Shown: positions 8,093 to 18,600 of the stretch, in pieces | Position numbering within the stretch: position 1 is the first letter of the stretch | Layout of the letters: every line of letters starts with the position of its first letter | Virus record (IMG/VR): IMGVR_UViG_3300022890_000037 | Span: 1-46,437 of that record | DNA length: 46,437 nt | Direction: 5' to 3' (one strand) | Source of the DNA: a virus | Position numbers and translations under genes: made by a program | The notes under the pieces: generated by a model | Told to the model about the DNA's origin: nothing | What the model saw: the letters and a program-made list of their open reading frames with translations, nothing else | The model's database searches: none

Positions 8093-11071
8093 TTAATCTC
8101 CAATATTTGTTATTGCTGGGTAGTATGATGTACTCTTACGTTCGCTAGTGCCCCCGCGTGCAGCGGCCCCTAATGTTGAACGTTTGAGATTTTCTCCGCC
8201 TAAGCGAGTCATCCAATCCTTATCATGTTGTGTAAAATCCTGAGCACGAACGACAAACGGTTCAAAGGGAGGTGGTTTAGGATGCGTTGCAACCAGTCCT
8301 ACTCCGTTACTCCTCAGTTCCTTAGATACCTTCGGCGTAATTCGTGTCCCTATACTATAATGTAAATAGGGTTTCTCTAGATATAAATTACTTGCACTTG
8401 TGACTGATTTCAACTTAGAACCCTCTCTAGGTTGCCATCTGGATGCTAAATAATCATAATCCACAACGTCACCTACCATATGGCCATTGTAACCCTCGGG
8501 ATCATTTATCTTAATTTTGGATATGAAACTACGGGCAAAGAGTTCCAGATTGCGCCTGTTAGTACCTGCTCCATTCTTCTTTAATATTTTATGATACTGT
8601 TCCATGAAGTAACGTCTGCCACTGCCTATACCTTTATACTTTACAATCTCTGAAGGGTTGGGTACTCCGTTGCTAAGGACATCACCTGCTTCTACATTAT
8701 CGCCTATCTTTACTGCTGTGTGGAGTTCTCGTGGAATATGATACTGCTTACCGCTGACCATGATGTATTTACCACCCTGAGGGGCGTCTTGTATCTTTGC
8801 CACCTTACCATCAGCTTCTGATAATATTGCACCACCTACAAACTCTTTAGGGACTTGTACAAATTGATTTACTTCTTTGAAACCTGTTAGACCTACTTCC
8901 TCTTCGTCTTTACCGCCTACTCCGCCTATGTGCTTCGAACCAAGACCGGATTGTGTTAGTGCCTCTACAAAGGAACGTACAGCATTGATGCCCACAGCCT
9001 CGCCTATATCAGGTAAGGTACCTTTCTCTCTTACACCTGTGCACTGTTGGCATACGCCTTCTGGTGCTTCACATGTTAAAGGGCTACGTACTGTTACTTT
9101 CTTGTCGGTCATAAGGGGTAAGTGTTCTGCTTGTATAATTGTACCGGCTTTAAGGGTACCGACAGGCTGCAGTAGTATACTGCCTACATTGTCAGAGTCG
9201 TCACCTTCTACTTTAAGGCCTTGTGTAACTCCGCAGTCGGGCATAGTTACTATATTACGATGGGCTACGTTTGTTAATTGTTTGCTTAAATAGCCTGACT
9301 CAGCTGTACTGAATTGTGTATCGGAGTTAGATACTACCATTCCATTAGCTAGTACAAATAGATGATCAGGGTGGTTCACTGATAAATCATACGTATTTAT
9401 TTTATAGGAGTCTGATTTACCTGTATACCCGAAAACAAGACTATCGTCCCTGTTATTAGGGGTATGCTTACTAAGTAGTTCTCTAAATTCATCTGATTTT
9501 CTTCCATACGCCAGTAGTTTATTAAATTTATAAATAGAAGACTCATTAGTTACTCTAAGGGTGTACATATCAAGTCTGTGTATTATCTCTTTTCCACTCT
9601 TATTAAAGGATCTGGTCTTTGAAAGTTTAACAGGGCTTACAGTTGTTGTGTAGATGCCAAACCTGGTTTGTAACAGTTCTTTTAGTTGGTTCAATAATAT
9701 TTCTGAAGACATCGACCAGCCTACACCTGGTAAGTTAGATGTATTACTACCTTTGCGGCACCAACCGTCCGACTCATATAACCCATGTATCAAATTAGCT
9801 ATATCAGCATTTGACCATCTCTTACTCTCCTCTGGTATAAACTTAGTATGGGAATGTGTGCCCAGTAATCCAAAGGTATCAAGCCATCTTTTTATAGGGT
9901 TTCTGTGTTTTGCTTGGTCTCTAATCCCTTTTCCAATTACTACGTACTCTAAGGAGGGCTCTCCGGACGTTCTATTCCTCTTTATATGTTTAAGCTGAAC
10001 ATTGTTTAGATCCTTGTTAAGCTTCTCTATTAGATCAACATCTATTGAAGATAACGTAACACTATATTTCTCGCTTAAATGTCCATCGCCTAATAATAAG
10101 CCCAATAAACGAGCATACGGCTGTGAGGTTTCTGCCTTACATTGATAGGTGCCGGCCGGTGTCATGCCAAAACAACGCCATGCCTGGCTGAGAGGTAGCT
10201 TAGAAGGGATTCTTAGATGAGGTGTTGCCTGTCCATTCTTAATGACAGAGAGGACTTTATGGTTTTCTGTAGCTGTTAGTGTTACAAGATTATCCATCCT
10301 TCCTACCCTGAACGTGTAATCATTAACTTTTCGTTCCCCATTATCAAAAGTGTCGATAACCTCTACCGGAAAAGTATTTCCTTCAGTATCGGCTCCTATT
10401 ACCCTCTCACCTTTGGTTATGTCTTTTATAGCTTTAACGGAGAAATCAGCCATTCTAACCAATGTGCTTCCTGCGAGGCACATGCCCTTTCTGGAGGATT
10501 GAGCACCAAGCCAATAAGGTAAAGGAGATACACCACTACCATAGGAGTCCAGTCCTGGGAATGGTATTGTCTTGCCTGTAGAATCTGCCATAAGCATATC
10601 ACCGAAGACAGTCTGCATAAGCTGTGTCTTATTCCCTCTGGAGCCACTTTCTATTTGTCTGGCCATAGAGTTGTTACGGGCCAAGAGATCCCTATATACT
10701 GTTTCGGATAAGTTCTTGGAGGCTTTATTGGTTACCTTCGTAATCTCATCAAGCTTCTGCTCAGATGTAAGGCCTGTGCTATTTGTTATAAGGTGTATTC
10801 TTTGCTTGAGTTCTTGCTTCTTATTCCTGATGGAGGCAGGGACTGTTAAATCTTTGAGACTAATACTAGCTTCACGGCCATATGTAGTTGCTACATTACG
10901 ACCTATGTTATTAAGTTTTTGGAGGGTGTCGTTATACTTACCTGGATCTTTCTTAGCAAGATCAGTCATAAGATCACCGATCCGCTTACCATCTATAGCC
11001 TCTTCGGCATAAGAACGATAAGCAGCAGGTAAAGCATCTTTAACTAGTTCTTTGCCTACTGTCGTGATCAT
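8093..11071 (-). CDS. RNA polymerase beta' C-terminal part (RpoC2-like), intein-containing
   Basis: The 992-residue precursor has an intein at residues 198-582, so the spliced product is about 607 residues. It starts MITTVGKELV, matching the TTVGR segment of bacterial beta'. SGSRGNKTQ (142-150) corresponds to the SGARGSAAQ region. The bridge-helix stretch SSRKGM | SDTQFSTAESGYL is split by the intein. The second beta' zinc site is complete: Cys613, Cys667, Cys674 and Cys677, with the last three spaced as in bacteria. The trigger loop GEAVGINAVRSFVEALTQ...KHIGG (about 690-716) keeps the catalytic His but has Gly where E. coli has Arg933. With the beta-beta' fusion at 12681-19418 it makes one catalytic core. 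No alpha, omega or sigma gene is in the window. Confidence 0.95.
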   Translation of the reverse strand: MITTVGKELVKDALPAAYRSYAEEAIDGKRIGDLMTDLAKKDPGKYNDTLQKLNNIGRNVATTYGREASISLKDLTVPASIRNKKQELKQRIHLITNSTGLTSEQKLDEITKVTNKASKNLSETVYRDLLARNNSMARQIESGSRGNKTQLMQTVFGDMLMADSTGKTIPFPGLDSYGSGVSPLPYWLGAQSSRKGMCLAGSTLVRMADFSVKAIKDITKGERVIGADTEGNTFPVEVIDTFDNGERKVNDYTFRVGRMDNLVTLTATENHKVLSVIKNGQATPHLRIPSKLPLSQAWRCFGMTPAGTYQCKAETSQPYARLLGLLLGDGHLSEKYSVTLSSIDVDLIEKLNKDLNNVQLKHIKRNRTSGEPSLEYVVIGKGIRDQAKHRNPIKRWLDTFGLLGTHSHTKFIPEESKRWSNADIANLIHGLYESDGWCRKGSNTSNLPGVGWSMSSEILLNQLKELLQTRFGIYTTTVSPVKLSKTRSFNKSGKEIIHRLDMYTLRVTNESSIYKFNKLLAYGRKSDEFRELLSKHTPNNRDDSLVFGYTGKSDSYKINTYDLSVNHPDHLFVLANGMVVSNSDTQFSTAESGYLSKQLTNVAHRNIVTMPDCGVTQGLKVEGDDSDNVGSILLQPVGTLKAGTIIQAEHLPLMTDKKVTVRSPLTCEAPEGVCQQCTGVREKGTLPDIGEAVGINAVRSFVEALTQSGLGSKHIGGVGGKDEEEVGLTGFKEVNQFVQVPKEFVGGAILSEADGKVAKIQDAPQGGKYIMVSGKQYHIPRELHTAVKIGDNVEAGDVLSNGVPNPSEIVKYKGIGSGRRYFMEQYHKILKKNGAGTNRRNLELFARSFISKIKINDPEGYNGHMVGDVVDYDYLASRWQPREGSKLKSVTSASNLYLEKPYLHYSIGTRITPKVSKELRSNGVGLVATHPKPPPFEPFVVRAQDFTQHDKDWMTRLGGENLKRSTLGAAARGGTSERKSTSYYPAITNIGD
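9326..10480 (-). mobile_element. Intein with LAGLIDADG endonuclease in the beta' bridge helix
   Basis: This 385-residue insertion starts at Cys198 (CLAGSTLVRMADFSVKAI) and ends LFVLANGMVVSN at Asn582, with Ser583 as the +1 residue. The block B motif is TENH. The endonuclease motifs are ARLLGLLLGDGHL and NLIHGLYESDGWC, both with acidic residues. Block F is TYDLSVNHPDHLFVLANG. The penultimate residue is Ser instead of the usual His, a variant tolerated in some inteins. It lies between RKGM and SDTQ, a universally conserved part of the polymerase active centre. Confidence 0.93.
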
Positions 11072-11073
11072 GT

Positions 11074-11871
11074 TTATTCAGGGGGTAGTTTTGAAAGACG
11101 TTTATGCCTTGCCTGGCCTCTGTACTCATTGATGCCGATTTGTGCACCTATACCCATTAGTGCAAACAAAGCGGCCTTCTTCGCTCCTCCCTGGAGGTTT
11201 TTATAGATACTAGCACCATTAATGCTACCTTTACTGCCACCTTTCACGTACTTACCGGCGTTAGCACCCATTTGTAGATTACCAGGTTTAAGATTGGGTT
11301 TAGAGAAACTAGGCATCTTGAATTTTTTAAAGTTAGGCATCTTGAAGAGTTTAGGTACCTTTTTTAAGGCCCCAGGTATCTTGGTTACAGCCCCGGGCAC
11401 CTTGTTTAAAGATCCACTACTTAACATTTGGGCAGCTACGCCTGTTCCGGCTCCTAATGCTGCCGCACTTGGAGTGCTTTCTAGTAAACCACCTTCCCCT
11501 AAGTTCCAGCTTCTATTCATAAGCTCTGTCCCTGCTCCTTGTTCGCGCGCTGCAGAGTGTTCTCTGATTCTACGAGCGTTCAAAGCCATTACTCCAAGTA
11601 AAGATCCGCCTGCTAGGCCTGCGATGCCGCCGCCTGCTATCGCGCCGACATTATCCATACCACCTGTTACAGCGCCTAGACCTGCGCCGAGTGCTGCACC
11701 TCCGCCACCATAGAGAAGCATAAACTTAATAATCTCACCCTTGCTAAGCTCACGTGTTACAGGAGCAGCACCTACTGGTGCTGGGGCGTCCCCTTCAGCT
11801 GCTTCTTTCTGTAGCTTGGTCACTTGTATATTGGCTAGTTTATGTAATTCATCTCTAAGTTTCTGGCTCAT
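11074..11871 (-). CDS. Tagged Gly-zipper membrane protein between the two beta' genes
   Basis: This 265-residue protein is unrecognised by family. The N-terminus holds LHKLA and LQKEA, the tag signal, by residue 23. Two Gly/Ala-rich hydrophobic segments follow at about residues 50-95 (LLYGGGGAALGAGLGAVTGG, then AIAGGGIAGLAGGSLLGVMA), a glycine-zipper membrane hairpin. Residues about 150-200 are basic with repeated KMPxFxK units. A third hydrophobic segment (KKAALFALMGIGAQIGI) lies near the C-terminus. The gene overlaps the upstream gene by four bases and ends just before the beta' C-terminal gene. A membrane-inserting internal virion protein is an inference. Confidence 0.8.
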   Translation of the reverse strand: MSQKLRDELHKLANIQVTKLQKEAAEGDAPAPVGAAPVTRELSKGEIIKFMLLYGGGGAALGAGLGAVTGGMDNVGAIAGGGIAGLAGGSLLGVMALNARRIREHSAAREQGAGTELMNRSWNLGEGGLLESTPSAAALGAGTGVAAQMLSSGSLNKVPGAVTKIPGALKKVPKLFKMPNFKKFKMPSFSKPNLKPGNLQMGANAGKYVKGGSKGSINGASIYKNLQGGAKKAALFALMGIGAQIGINEYRGQARHKRLSKLPPE

Positions 11872-12605
11872 CTCTGTTTCTCCTTTAAAGAGCTAACTAG
11901 GCTAGCAATAGTGTTAGACTTGGCTGCTGCTTGTACAGGCATTCCTGGAGGCATAGGTGGAGCTGCTCCTTCTGGGGGCATTCCCATTCCTGTGCTCTGT
12001 AGTAATGCTGAGATTTCTTCAGGGGATCCTGGAGGCATTGGTGCGCCCTCTAATTCAGGAGGCATCATACCTGTATCAGCTGGAGTCGGTTCTCCGCCCA
12101 CGAGGGCCGAAAGTGACGTTTCCAACTCTGTTAATTTGTCCATGATCTCTGCATTGGTTGCACGACGTGGTTTTTCAGCGTCGCCTGCTTTGGCGCCTGC
12201 TACTTCTTCCATCAGTGCTTTAAGATCATCCATACTTACTTTAACGACATCGTCACCTTCTTCTTCCGGGGGCATTGGAGGTGCTCCGCCCAGCATAGCT
12301 GGGTCCATCGGCATTCCTGTTGCTGGGTCTATTGGCATTCCTGTTGCTGGGTCTATTGGAGGCATTCCGCCCATCATAGCTGGATCCATTGGAGGGGCTC
12401 CGCCCATAGCTGCTGGGTCCATTGGTGGCATTGGAGGTGCTCCACCCATCATAGCTGGGTCCATTGGAGGTGCTCCGCCCATCATAGCTGGGTCCATTGG
12501 AGGTGCTCCGCCGGCTGCTGCCGCTTGTGCTTCTGGTGTGAGGGGTACGAAGGCTTCTTTTTTGAGGCTTTCTCGCGCTCCTTTAAGCAGTTTTCTATCA
12601 ATCAT
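11868..12605 (-). CDS. Tagged Pro/Met/Gly-repeat protein between the two beta' genes
   Basis: This 245-residue protein begins MIDRKLLKGARESLKKEAF, so it carries the KEA tag. Residues about 27-115 consist of imperfect GGAPPMDPAMM repeats. An acidic helical section follows (EEEGDDVVKVSMDDLKALMEE), then more MPP-rich sequence and a short helical tail. The start is supported by AGGAG upstream of ATG 12605. A similar Pro/Met/Gly-rich stretch occurs at the C-terminus of the portal. No enzymatic motif is visible. It lies in the gap that splits the beta' gene in two and overlaps the next gene by four bases. A disordered virion or assembly protein is likely. Confidence 0.78.
   Translation of the reverse strand: MIDRKLLKGARESLKKEAFVPLTPEAQAAAAGGAPPMDPAMMGGAPPMDPAMMGGAPPMPPMDPAAMGGAPPMDPAMMGGMPPIDPATGMPIDPATGMPMDPAMLGGAPPMPPEEEGDDVVKVSMDDLKALMEEVAGAKAGDAEKPRRATNAEIMDKLTELETSLSALVGGEPTPADTGMMPPELEGAPMPPGSPEEISALLQSTGMGMPPEGAAPPMPPGMPVQAAAKSNTIASLVSSLKEKQR
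12290..12520 (-). repeat. Imperfect ~33-bp tandem repeats encoding GGAPPMDPAMM units
   Basis: The DNA contains repeated versions of a 33-bp unit (ggaggtgctccgcccatcat agctgggtccatt on the plus strand), with shorter GMPIDPAT variants in between. The copies are close in DNA as well as protein, so the repeat is recent and likely to vary in number between related phages. Confidence 0.85.
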
Positions 12606-12631
12606 TGTATTCTCCTGTTTATATTTGAAAT

Positions 12632-12647
12632 GTCTAACGCGTTAGAC
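12632..12647. repeat. 16-bp perfect palindrome, copy 1 of 3
   Basis: GTCTAACGCGTTAGAC lies in the 75-bp gap between the stop of the beta-beta' gene and the start of the Pro/Met repeat gene, about 27 bases before that start codon. Read in the direction of transcription it is preceded by AAAA and followed by A. Identical copies are at 30286 and 39459. Confidence 0.9.
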
Positions 12648-12680
12648 TTTTTAGATACATCCTTAAATATACGTGGGTAT

Positions 12681-15600
12681 TTAGCTTTTGTCCACTATAC
12701 GAATAGGATCATCTACGTCTATCTCGCCTTTCCTGTAAGCTTCTTTGGCGTCTGCCTTACTCTTAAAAACTTTAACAGGTGGACCTGGTTTTTGTCTTGT
12801 TGCTATGTTAAGGCCCTGCAAATATTCCCTCATTGGTTTATAATGAGCTTTAAAGTCTTTTATATCCAAAAGGTTCTGTTCGGGCATCATCTTGCTCGCA
12901 ACTTCTTGTGCCGCCTTACGTGATACAGGTACGTGGAAGTTTGCTGCATCTCCATCAAAATCCATATTGAATGGTCCTACAATACTAGGACTAACCTGTA
13001 TAGTGCTACCCTTTGTCAGTACTGGCCAGAAACCCATTAAGCTAAACTTATGGAGTGAAGGTGCTCTGTTCAGAATTACAGGACGTTCCTCAACTGCCTT
13101 TTGTAGTAGAGAATAAGCCGCTGGGTGTTTCTCAGCTGTCATCTTAACTGCGTCTGTTGCTTTATATCCACCCTGTATGAGTGCTTTAACAACAAATGGT
13201 TCATAGATGTTCCAAGCCTGTTCCTCTGGGAGTCCGATCTGATTAAGCTTTAATGCTGGGTTAGGTGTGACTGTTCCTCTGCCCACCATGTCAACAGCAG
13301 ATCCTACAACACGGCGTTGGAAGGCACCATACTTAGGGGAACTCTTACCGAATACCCACTTAAGTAATCCACCTACATTCTTCTGCTGTAGCTTAATTCC
13401 ATCTGGGTCGTGTAATCCTGTTATTGCTTTAAAGCCTCTATAGATCTGAGCTCTAGCATCTCCCAGCATATCATCAGGTAGTTGTTCTCTGGCGTCTTTA
13501 AAATCTTTGTTAGCATCTATCAGTGCTTTATAGAGGTAGTTAGCATCAGCAACCATTGTCATACCATCTACAGATGTAATAGGTCTGTACTTAGGTGGTA
13601 GGACTGGTATTCTATCAAGCATGAAGTCTTTAGGGTGCATCTTCTGCAGTTTGATGCTGGCTAATGCTCTATACTTCTTAATCGCATTGTCCCTACGCGT
13701 ACCCGTGCTACGCTTTATATCTTCCATGGCATACTTGACCTCTCTGGTAAGGTCGATCTTACCTAGGGCTTTCTTTAATGCGTTACCCCCTGTATCACCA
13801 TTCAACTCTTTACGGCCCTCTGCTACTGCTTCGAAATCTTTTAATGTCATATCTAAGGATCTGCGTAAGCTATCAGCCATTACAGGATTAGGGATAGGTT
13901 CATCTAATGGGATATAACCCCACTGGTTACCGTCCGGTCCAAATACATCTTTACCGAACAAGCCACCATCAATTGGTCTGTATGTGTTAGTCTCAAATGT
14001 ATCAGCTGACTTAACCTGTCGACCCTGGCTGAGACGGCCTACATCATCATTGTTCATGCCGAAGATATCAATACTGCTTTTGCCTTTACGTACATTAATA
14101 CCAGCACCCTTTAGGTGTTCAAAGAACTTGCTATGTACTAAAGGTGTACCAGGCATAGTAGGAGTCTTACCAAATTTAAATGCACGCCAGAACTCATCGT
14201 TGGCCTGCCCTTTAACTATCTTAGCATCTTTAAGGACTTCCATAACAGAGTGACCTATTAAAGCTGAGGTTTCTAAGCCACCAAGCCGTTTGCTACCTTC
14301 ATAGCCACCTGACGCTGGGACGTTATCCATTGTATATCCAGCTGTACCACGGCCTGACTCTTTAGATTCAGCTGTATGTTTTAATTTATAATAGTAAGCC
14401 ATCCCGTTAAATACCTTAGGAATAGTCTTACCAGTTTCAGGATCAAGCAGATCATCTGTATCTGATAGTCCGTTTTCTTTTAGATCAGCCATCGCCTTCT
14501 CCGCCGCATCTTCAGTCATAAAGGCCGGTAGATCTATGGCTTTACCTCTTTTCTGGGCTATCTTACCATAGGCAACTTCAATTAACTGGGCCGGATTAGT
14601 ACGGGAAACGACGCTTAGAGGACTCATTAATATTTCGAATGGTTTACCCTTCTTATCTAAAGGCATTTGGTTATCAGGTACAACCTCTGCTACTACTCCC
14701 TTTGAACCATATCTATTTGAATTACCGGACCACACTGTTTTACCATTACGTCTCGTATAGACTATGTGATTAAAAGGCATCTCAGGGCAATAGACCTTTC
14801 CTGAATAGTTTTCATCCCAGTATTCCGTCTGACCCTTCTGTGTCTTGGCATGCCCGTGGTTGATCGTGGGTTGGTTTTTATATCGGTATGTGCTTACCGT
14901 GTAGGATGGTTTAGCAAAACAATTTCGTCCGCATATAATGCGTGGTCCACCTTTATCTGTAAGTCTTACAGTGGCGGACATTCCCATATGAAGACATAAT
15001 CTTTGCCAATCCCCTGCGAGACGGCTGGAGACTGTAGTTATTCCGTGTCCTGCTTGGGTTCTGTGCCCGTCGCCGAACATGAACCACTCATAAAAAATGG
15101 CCAAAAGATCAGGTGACAGGGTCAGTATGTTATCAGGTATGTACTTTTCGGGTGCTTTTCCAAATTGTTTGAGATAAGAAGCCCAGTGCTTACTATACAC
15201 TCTTATTTTTTCAGAATGAGACCCTTCACACCACTTCACACCTAATCTGGTAAAGGCCTTTTGCAGTATATATTTATTATTACCTTTTGTTTGGCTTATA
15301 TCAAAACCATAAGAACCACTACTAGGCTGCCACACTGAATTGCCGTCGGATAGGTAGATGCCCATTATAGTCAGATAAGCCTCTATCGAAACCTCAGGCC
15401 CCTCAACAAGTTTCATGGTTCTACCTACACCCATAACAACGGGTGGTAATTTGAACGTATCCTGGTGTATGCCTTTCCACTTACCCGTTTTTTCCAGCCT
15501 GTACTTTTTACCATATAAATCAGAGGCCTTATGAAGACCATATTCCCACCTTGCTTCTTTACCCTTTCTAAGGGCTGCATAATGTTTATGCTCCTCAGTA

Positions 15601-18600
15601 ACACACAGGCTGACCTGTGTTGTTTCTACTACATGCATACTACCAGAGTGGTCGTAGCTATGCAATGCTGAAGGGTTGATGTATTGTATGTTTTTTGTAT
15701 CAGGATCTAGGGTGGCCAATTCATCAGCCAGTGTTACAGTCGTAATATTCTTCCACCCCTTTGAGGTTAGCAGATCTGTATCCTCAGAGTAACACATCTT
15801 ATCGCCTACCTTCATAGGTACATTGGCTCTGGAGAAGACTGTGTGATTCTCGCGACCTGTAACTACATCTGTTATAACTCCCGGGTAATCATGTTCCCAC
15901 TTCTCGGAGACATCTGTAAATGTACGACGACCCGCGGTACCGGGGGATGGCTGGTTCTCTCTGATACCTAGTATAAGTGGATCACCTTTGTCAACAACTG
16001 AACCCGTTTTAATCATACCGTTAGGATCCATCTTATCAAATTGATCTGCCGTATACTTGCCCGGGAACATGTTAACATATCGTTTGGTATCTGTGGATAG
16101 ATGTTTTTCTTTAGGTAGCTTTGTATTGTACATATGCTCGGATGTTAATCTCTTAGCTGCTGCCTCTGATATTACGATAGCATCCTCATAGTTAGAGCCT
16201 TTAAAGTTCATGAAAGCTGTACGAAGATTCAAACCACCCGCGAACACACCATCATTAGCTGTGTAGTTGCTTGAGGCTAGTGCTTGACCTTTCTTAAACG
16301 TATCACCAGCTTTAACTTCAGCATGGCTCCTTAGGTAACCCTTCTGGTTGGCCGGGAAGTTATCATAAAGCTCATGCTCTGCTTGTTCCCCGTCTATATA
16401 TTCAACGATTATTTTATCTTTACGTACTTGTTTTACGACACCTGCTTTAGGTGCCTGGACCGCTCCTGTGTATTTACCTGCTAATCTTTCTACAGAACCG
16501 GTACCTGTACCATCTGCGCTACGTGTTAGTGCTGCTTCTCTATTAACTAAGGGTAAAGCCTGTGTAGCGTATTTACTATTATGTACAAATATACCTTGAC
16601 CTACTGAGAATGTGTGGTCATTGAGATCCAGATCATATGTAATGGCTACAGGGTCTACGTCCTTTATACCAACCACGCTATCCCACCTTATCTCACTATC
16701 TAACCAGATGCATTCCTCGGAGGATATGCGCTCTTGTAATGATTGTTTCGTATGTTGATTAACATATGCGCGATGTCTAAAGTGCTCCTTACGGGTAGAT
16801 CGCTGTAGTACGCTGGCATGAAGATCTTTATACATAGGTATGTAATCTATATTCTTTTTACCGGACCACAGTTTCAGCGTAGACATCCTCTTAGCTTTTT
16901 CGTTATGAGTAAGCACCGGGACTTTATGTAAATGCTGGGACCTTACTTCGAGTAAGTAGATAGGTTTATCGAGGGCTGTGGTTTCTCTAACCACTGTATC
17001 AATCTGTAGTGTGCTGAATAGGTTCGACAAACCCTCTATAAGGTCATAACTTCTCACACCTGTAATTAGCCTGGCGTAGCCTCTTCTATCCATCACAGTA
17101 CCATCTCCGTCAAAAAATCCAGCTATAAAACCTTCCCTACACCCTAAGGGGGCCTGCAGGATCAGTCCCGCAACCTTCTTCTTGTAAGAACCCGTTTCCA
17201 AATTAGCATGTAACCAACGTGCAAACCCTGAGTGATTGACCACTACCTTCTTATGAGGGTCGGCACCATTGCGTCTTATTTTATACTTAAGATCCAAGTC
17301 ATCTAATACAGCACATAATCTCTTCTGCAATTCCGGTCTATCAACTGCCCAGCTTGTTGTACCATATCCATGGCCCCTATCTCCTTGTAACCAGCCCTCT
17401 GCAGTATATAAACCCAGCATGTATCCCACGCCCTCTGTGAGCTCCATCTCAAAGCCCGAAAAACTATTATGCTTGGCCCCCTTCCCTATGGTCACAGATG
17501 TGATGCCTTCTTCCATGGGGAAGTCTAACCAACCTTCTCTGGGGATGGGTGTACCCATAACTAGATTCTGAGCTGTGATCTTTTCTAAAGTTCCTTGTTC
17601 ACTCATAGTCACCCATTTATGATTAACAGTTGTAGTTAGTTTTCTACCACTTTTTAATTTAACTTCTAACATATCTATTTTATTATAATTAGGCACCAAT
17701 CGCTCAACCCCTCTCCAGGTTGTCTTTCCAGTAGTCTGATCAACTGAGTGCGCTTGGTCTCCTTGGTGCCATTCGTAATTCTCTATATGACCATAAAATA
17801 TACTATTATCAGCTTTTTTAATTATAATATTAGTATCAGGAGCCAGGCACCCCATCAATAATCTCATACCTTTAACACCGCCCTTGAATGGTACCATGTT
17901 AGAACCCAATGAGAACATGTTATTATCATCACTAAGATAGTAGTCCACATCTTTACGGGGTGCTATATGTACACCACGCTCTCCACCCACTAGAGGGATA
18001 TAAGGGTCTTTAGTATCCATGTACTCCGAAGTAGCTATATTGGCTGTTGCTGCTGTCTTAGAGTCTACCCATTCTTTCTTACCTGTGCGTGGGTTGAATA
18101 ACTGTGTATATAGTAGGCCATCATGTCCTTTACGTGTATTCTGTGTCATGAACATTTGTAGTCCCACGGCGAGAGACTCTGGTGATCTGATCGGGTCTAT
18201 GTATCCTTTAAAGGAGTTCTGTACCAATCTCATCTCATCAGATGCTAAACGTTGGCTGCTCAAGCCTCCCTCGCCTAGACGTGTAATACGTGTAGCTGAG
18301 TCAATAGCATCAAAAGGGCTTGACCCGTCAATGTACTGTGCTAATTTTGATTCATTAAAGACTCCGTCAACATGTGCATTAAGTGCACCAGATGACATAA
18401 AGTCCAGGTTCTTTTTGTTTGTAGCCTTCCATAAGAGGGCACGGCCTAGTCGGCCACCATCTTTGACAATACGTTCTGCAAAAATCTCAGCAGGTCCATA
18501 TACTTTCTGAAACTGCATGCTATCCCTATTATCTGCCTTTGATGTGCCTTTAGCTAATCTTAATAGTTTATCCGATGTACCTAACAGCATATCAGGTGAT

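Noticed and set aside
12290-12520. CRISPR-like array
   Set aside because: The repeats are contiguous and coding, without unique spacers.
11911-12645. A 244-residue open frame on the plus strand opposite the Pro/Met repeat gene
   Set aside because: It is the antisense reflection of a repetitive GC-biased gene and has no ribosome site; the minus-strand frame carries the tag and fits the operon.
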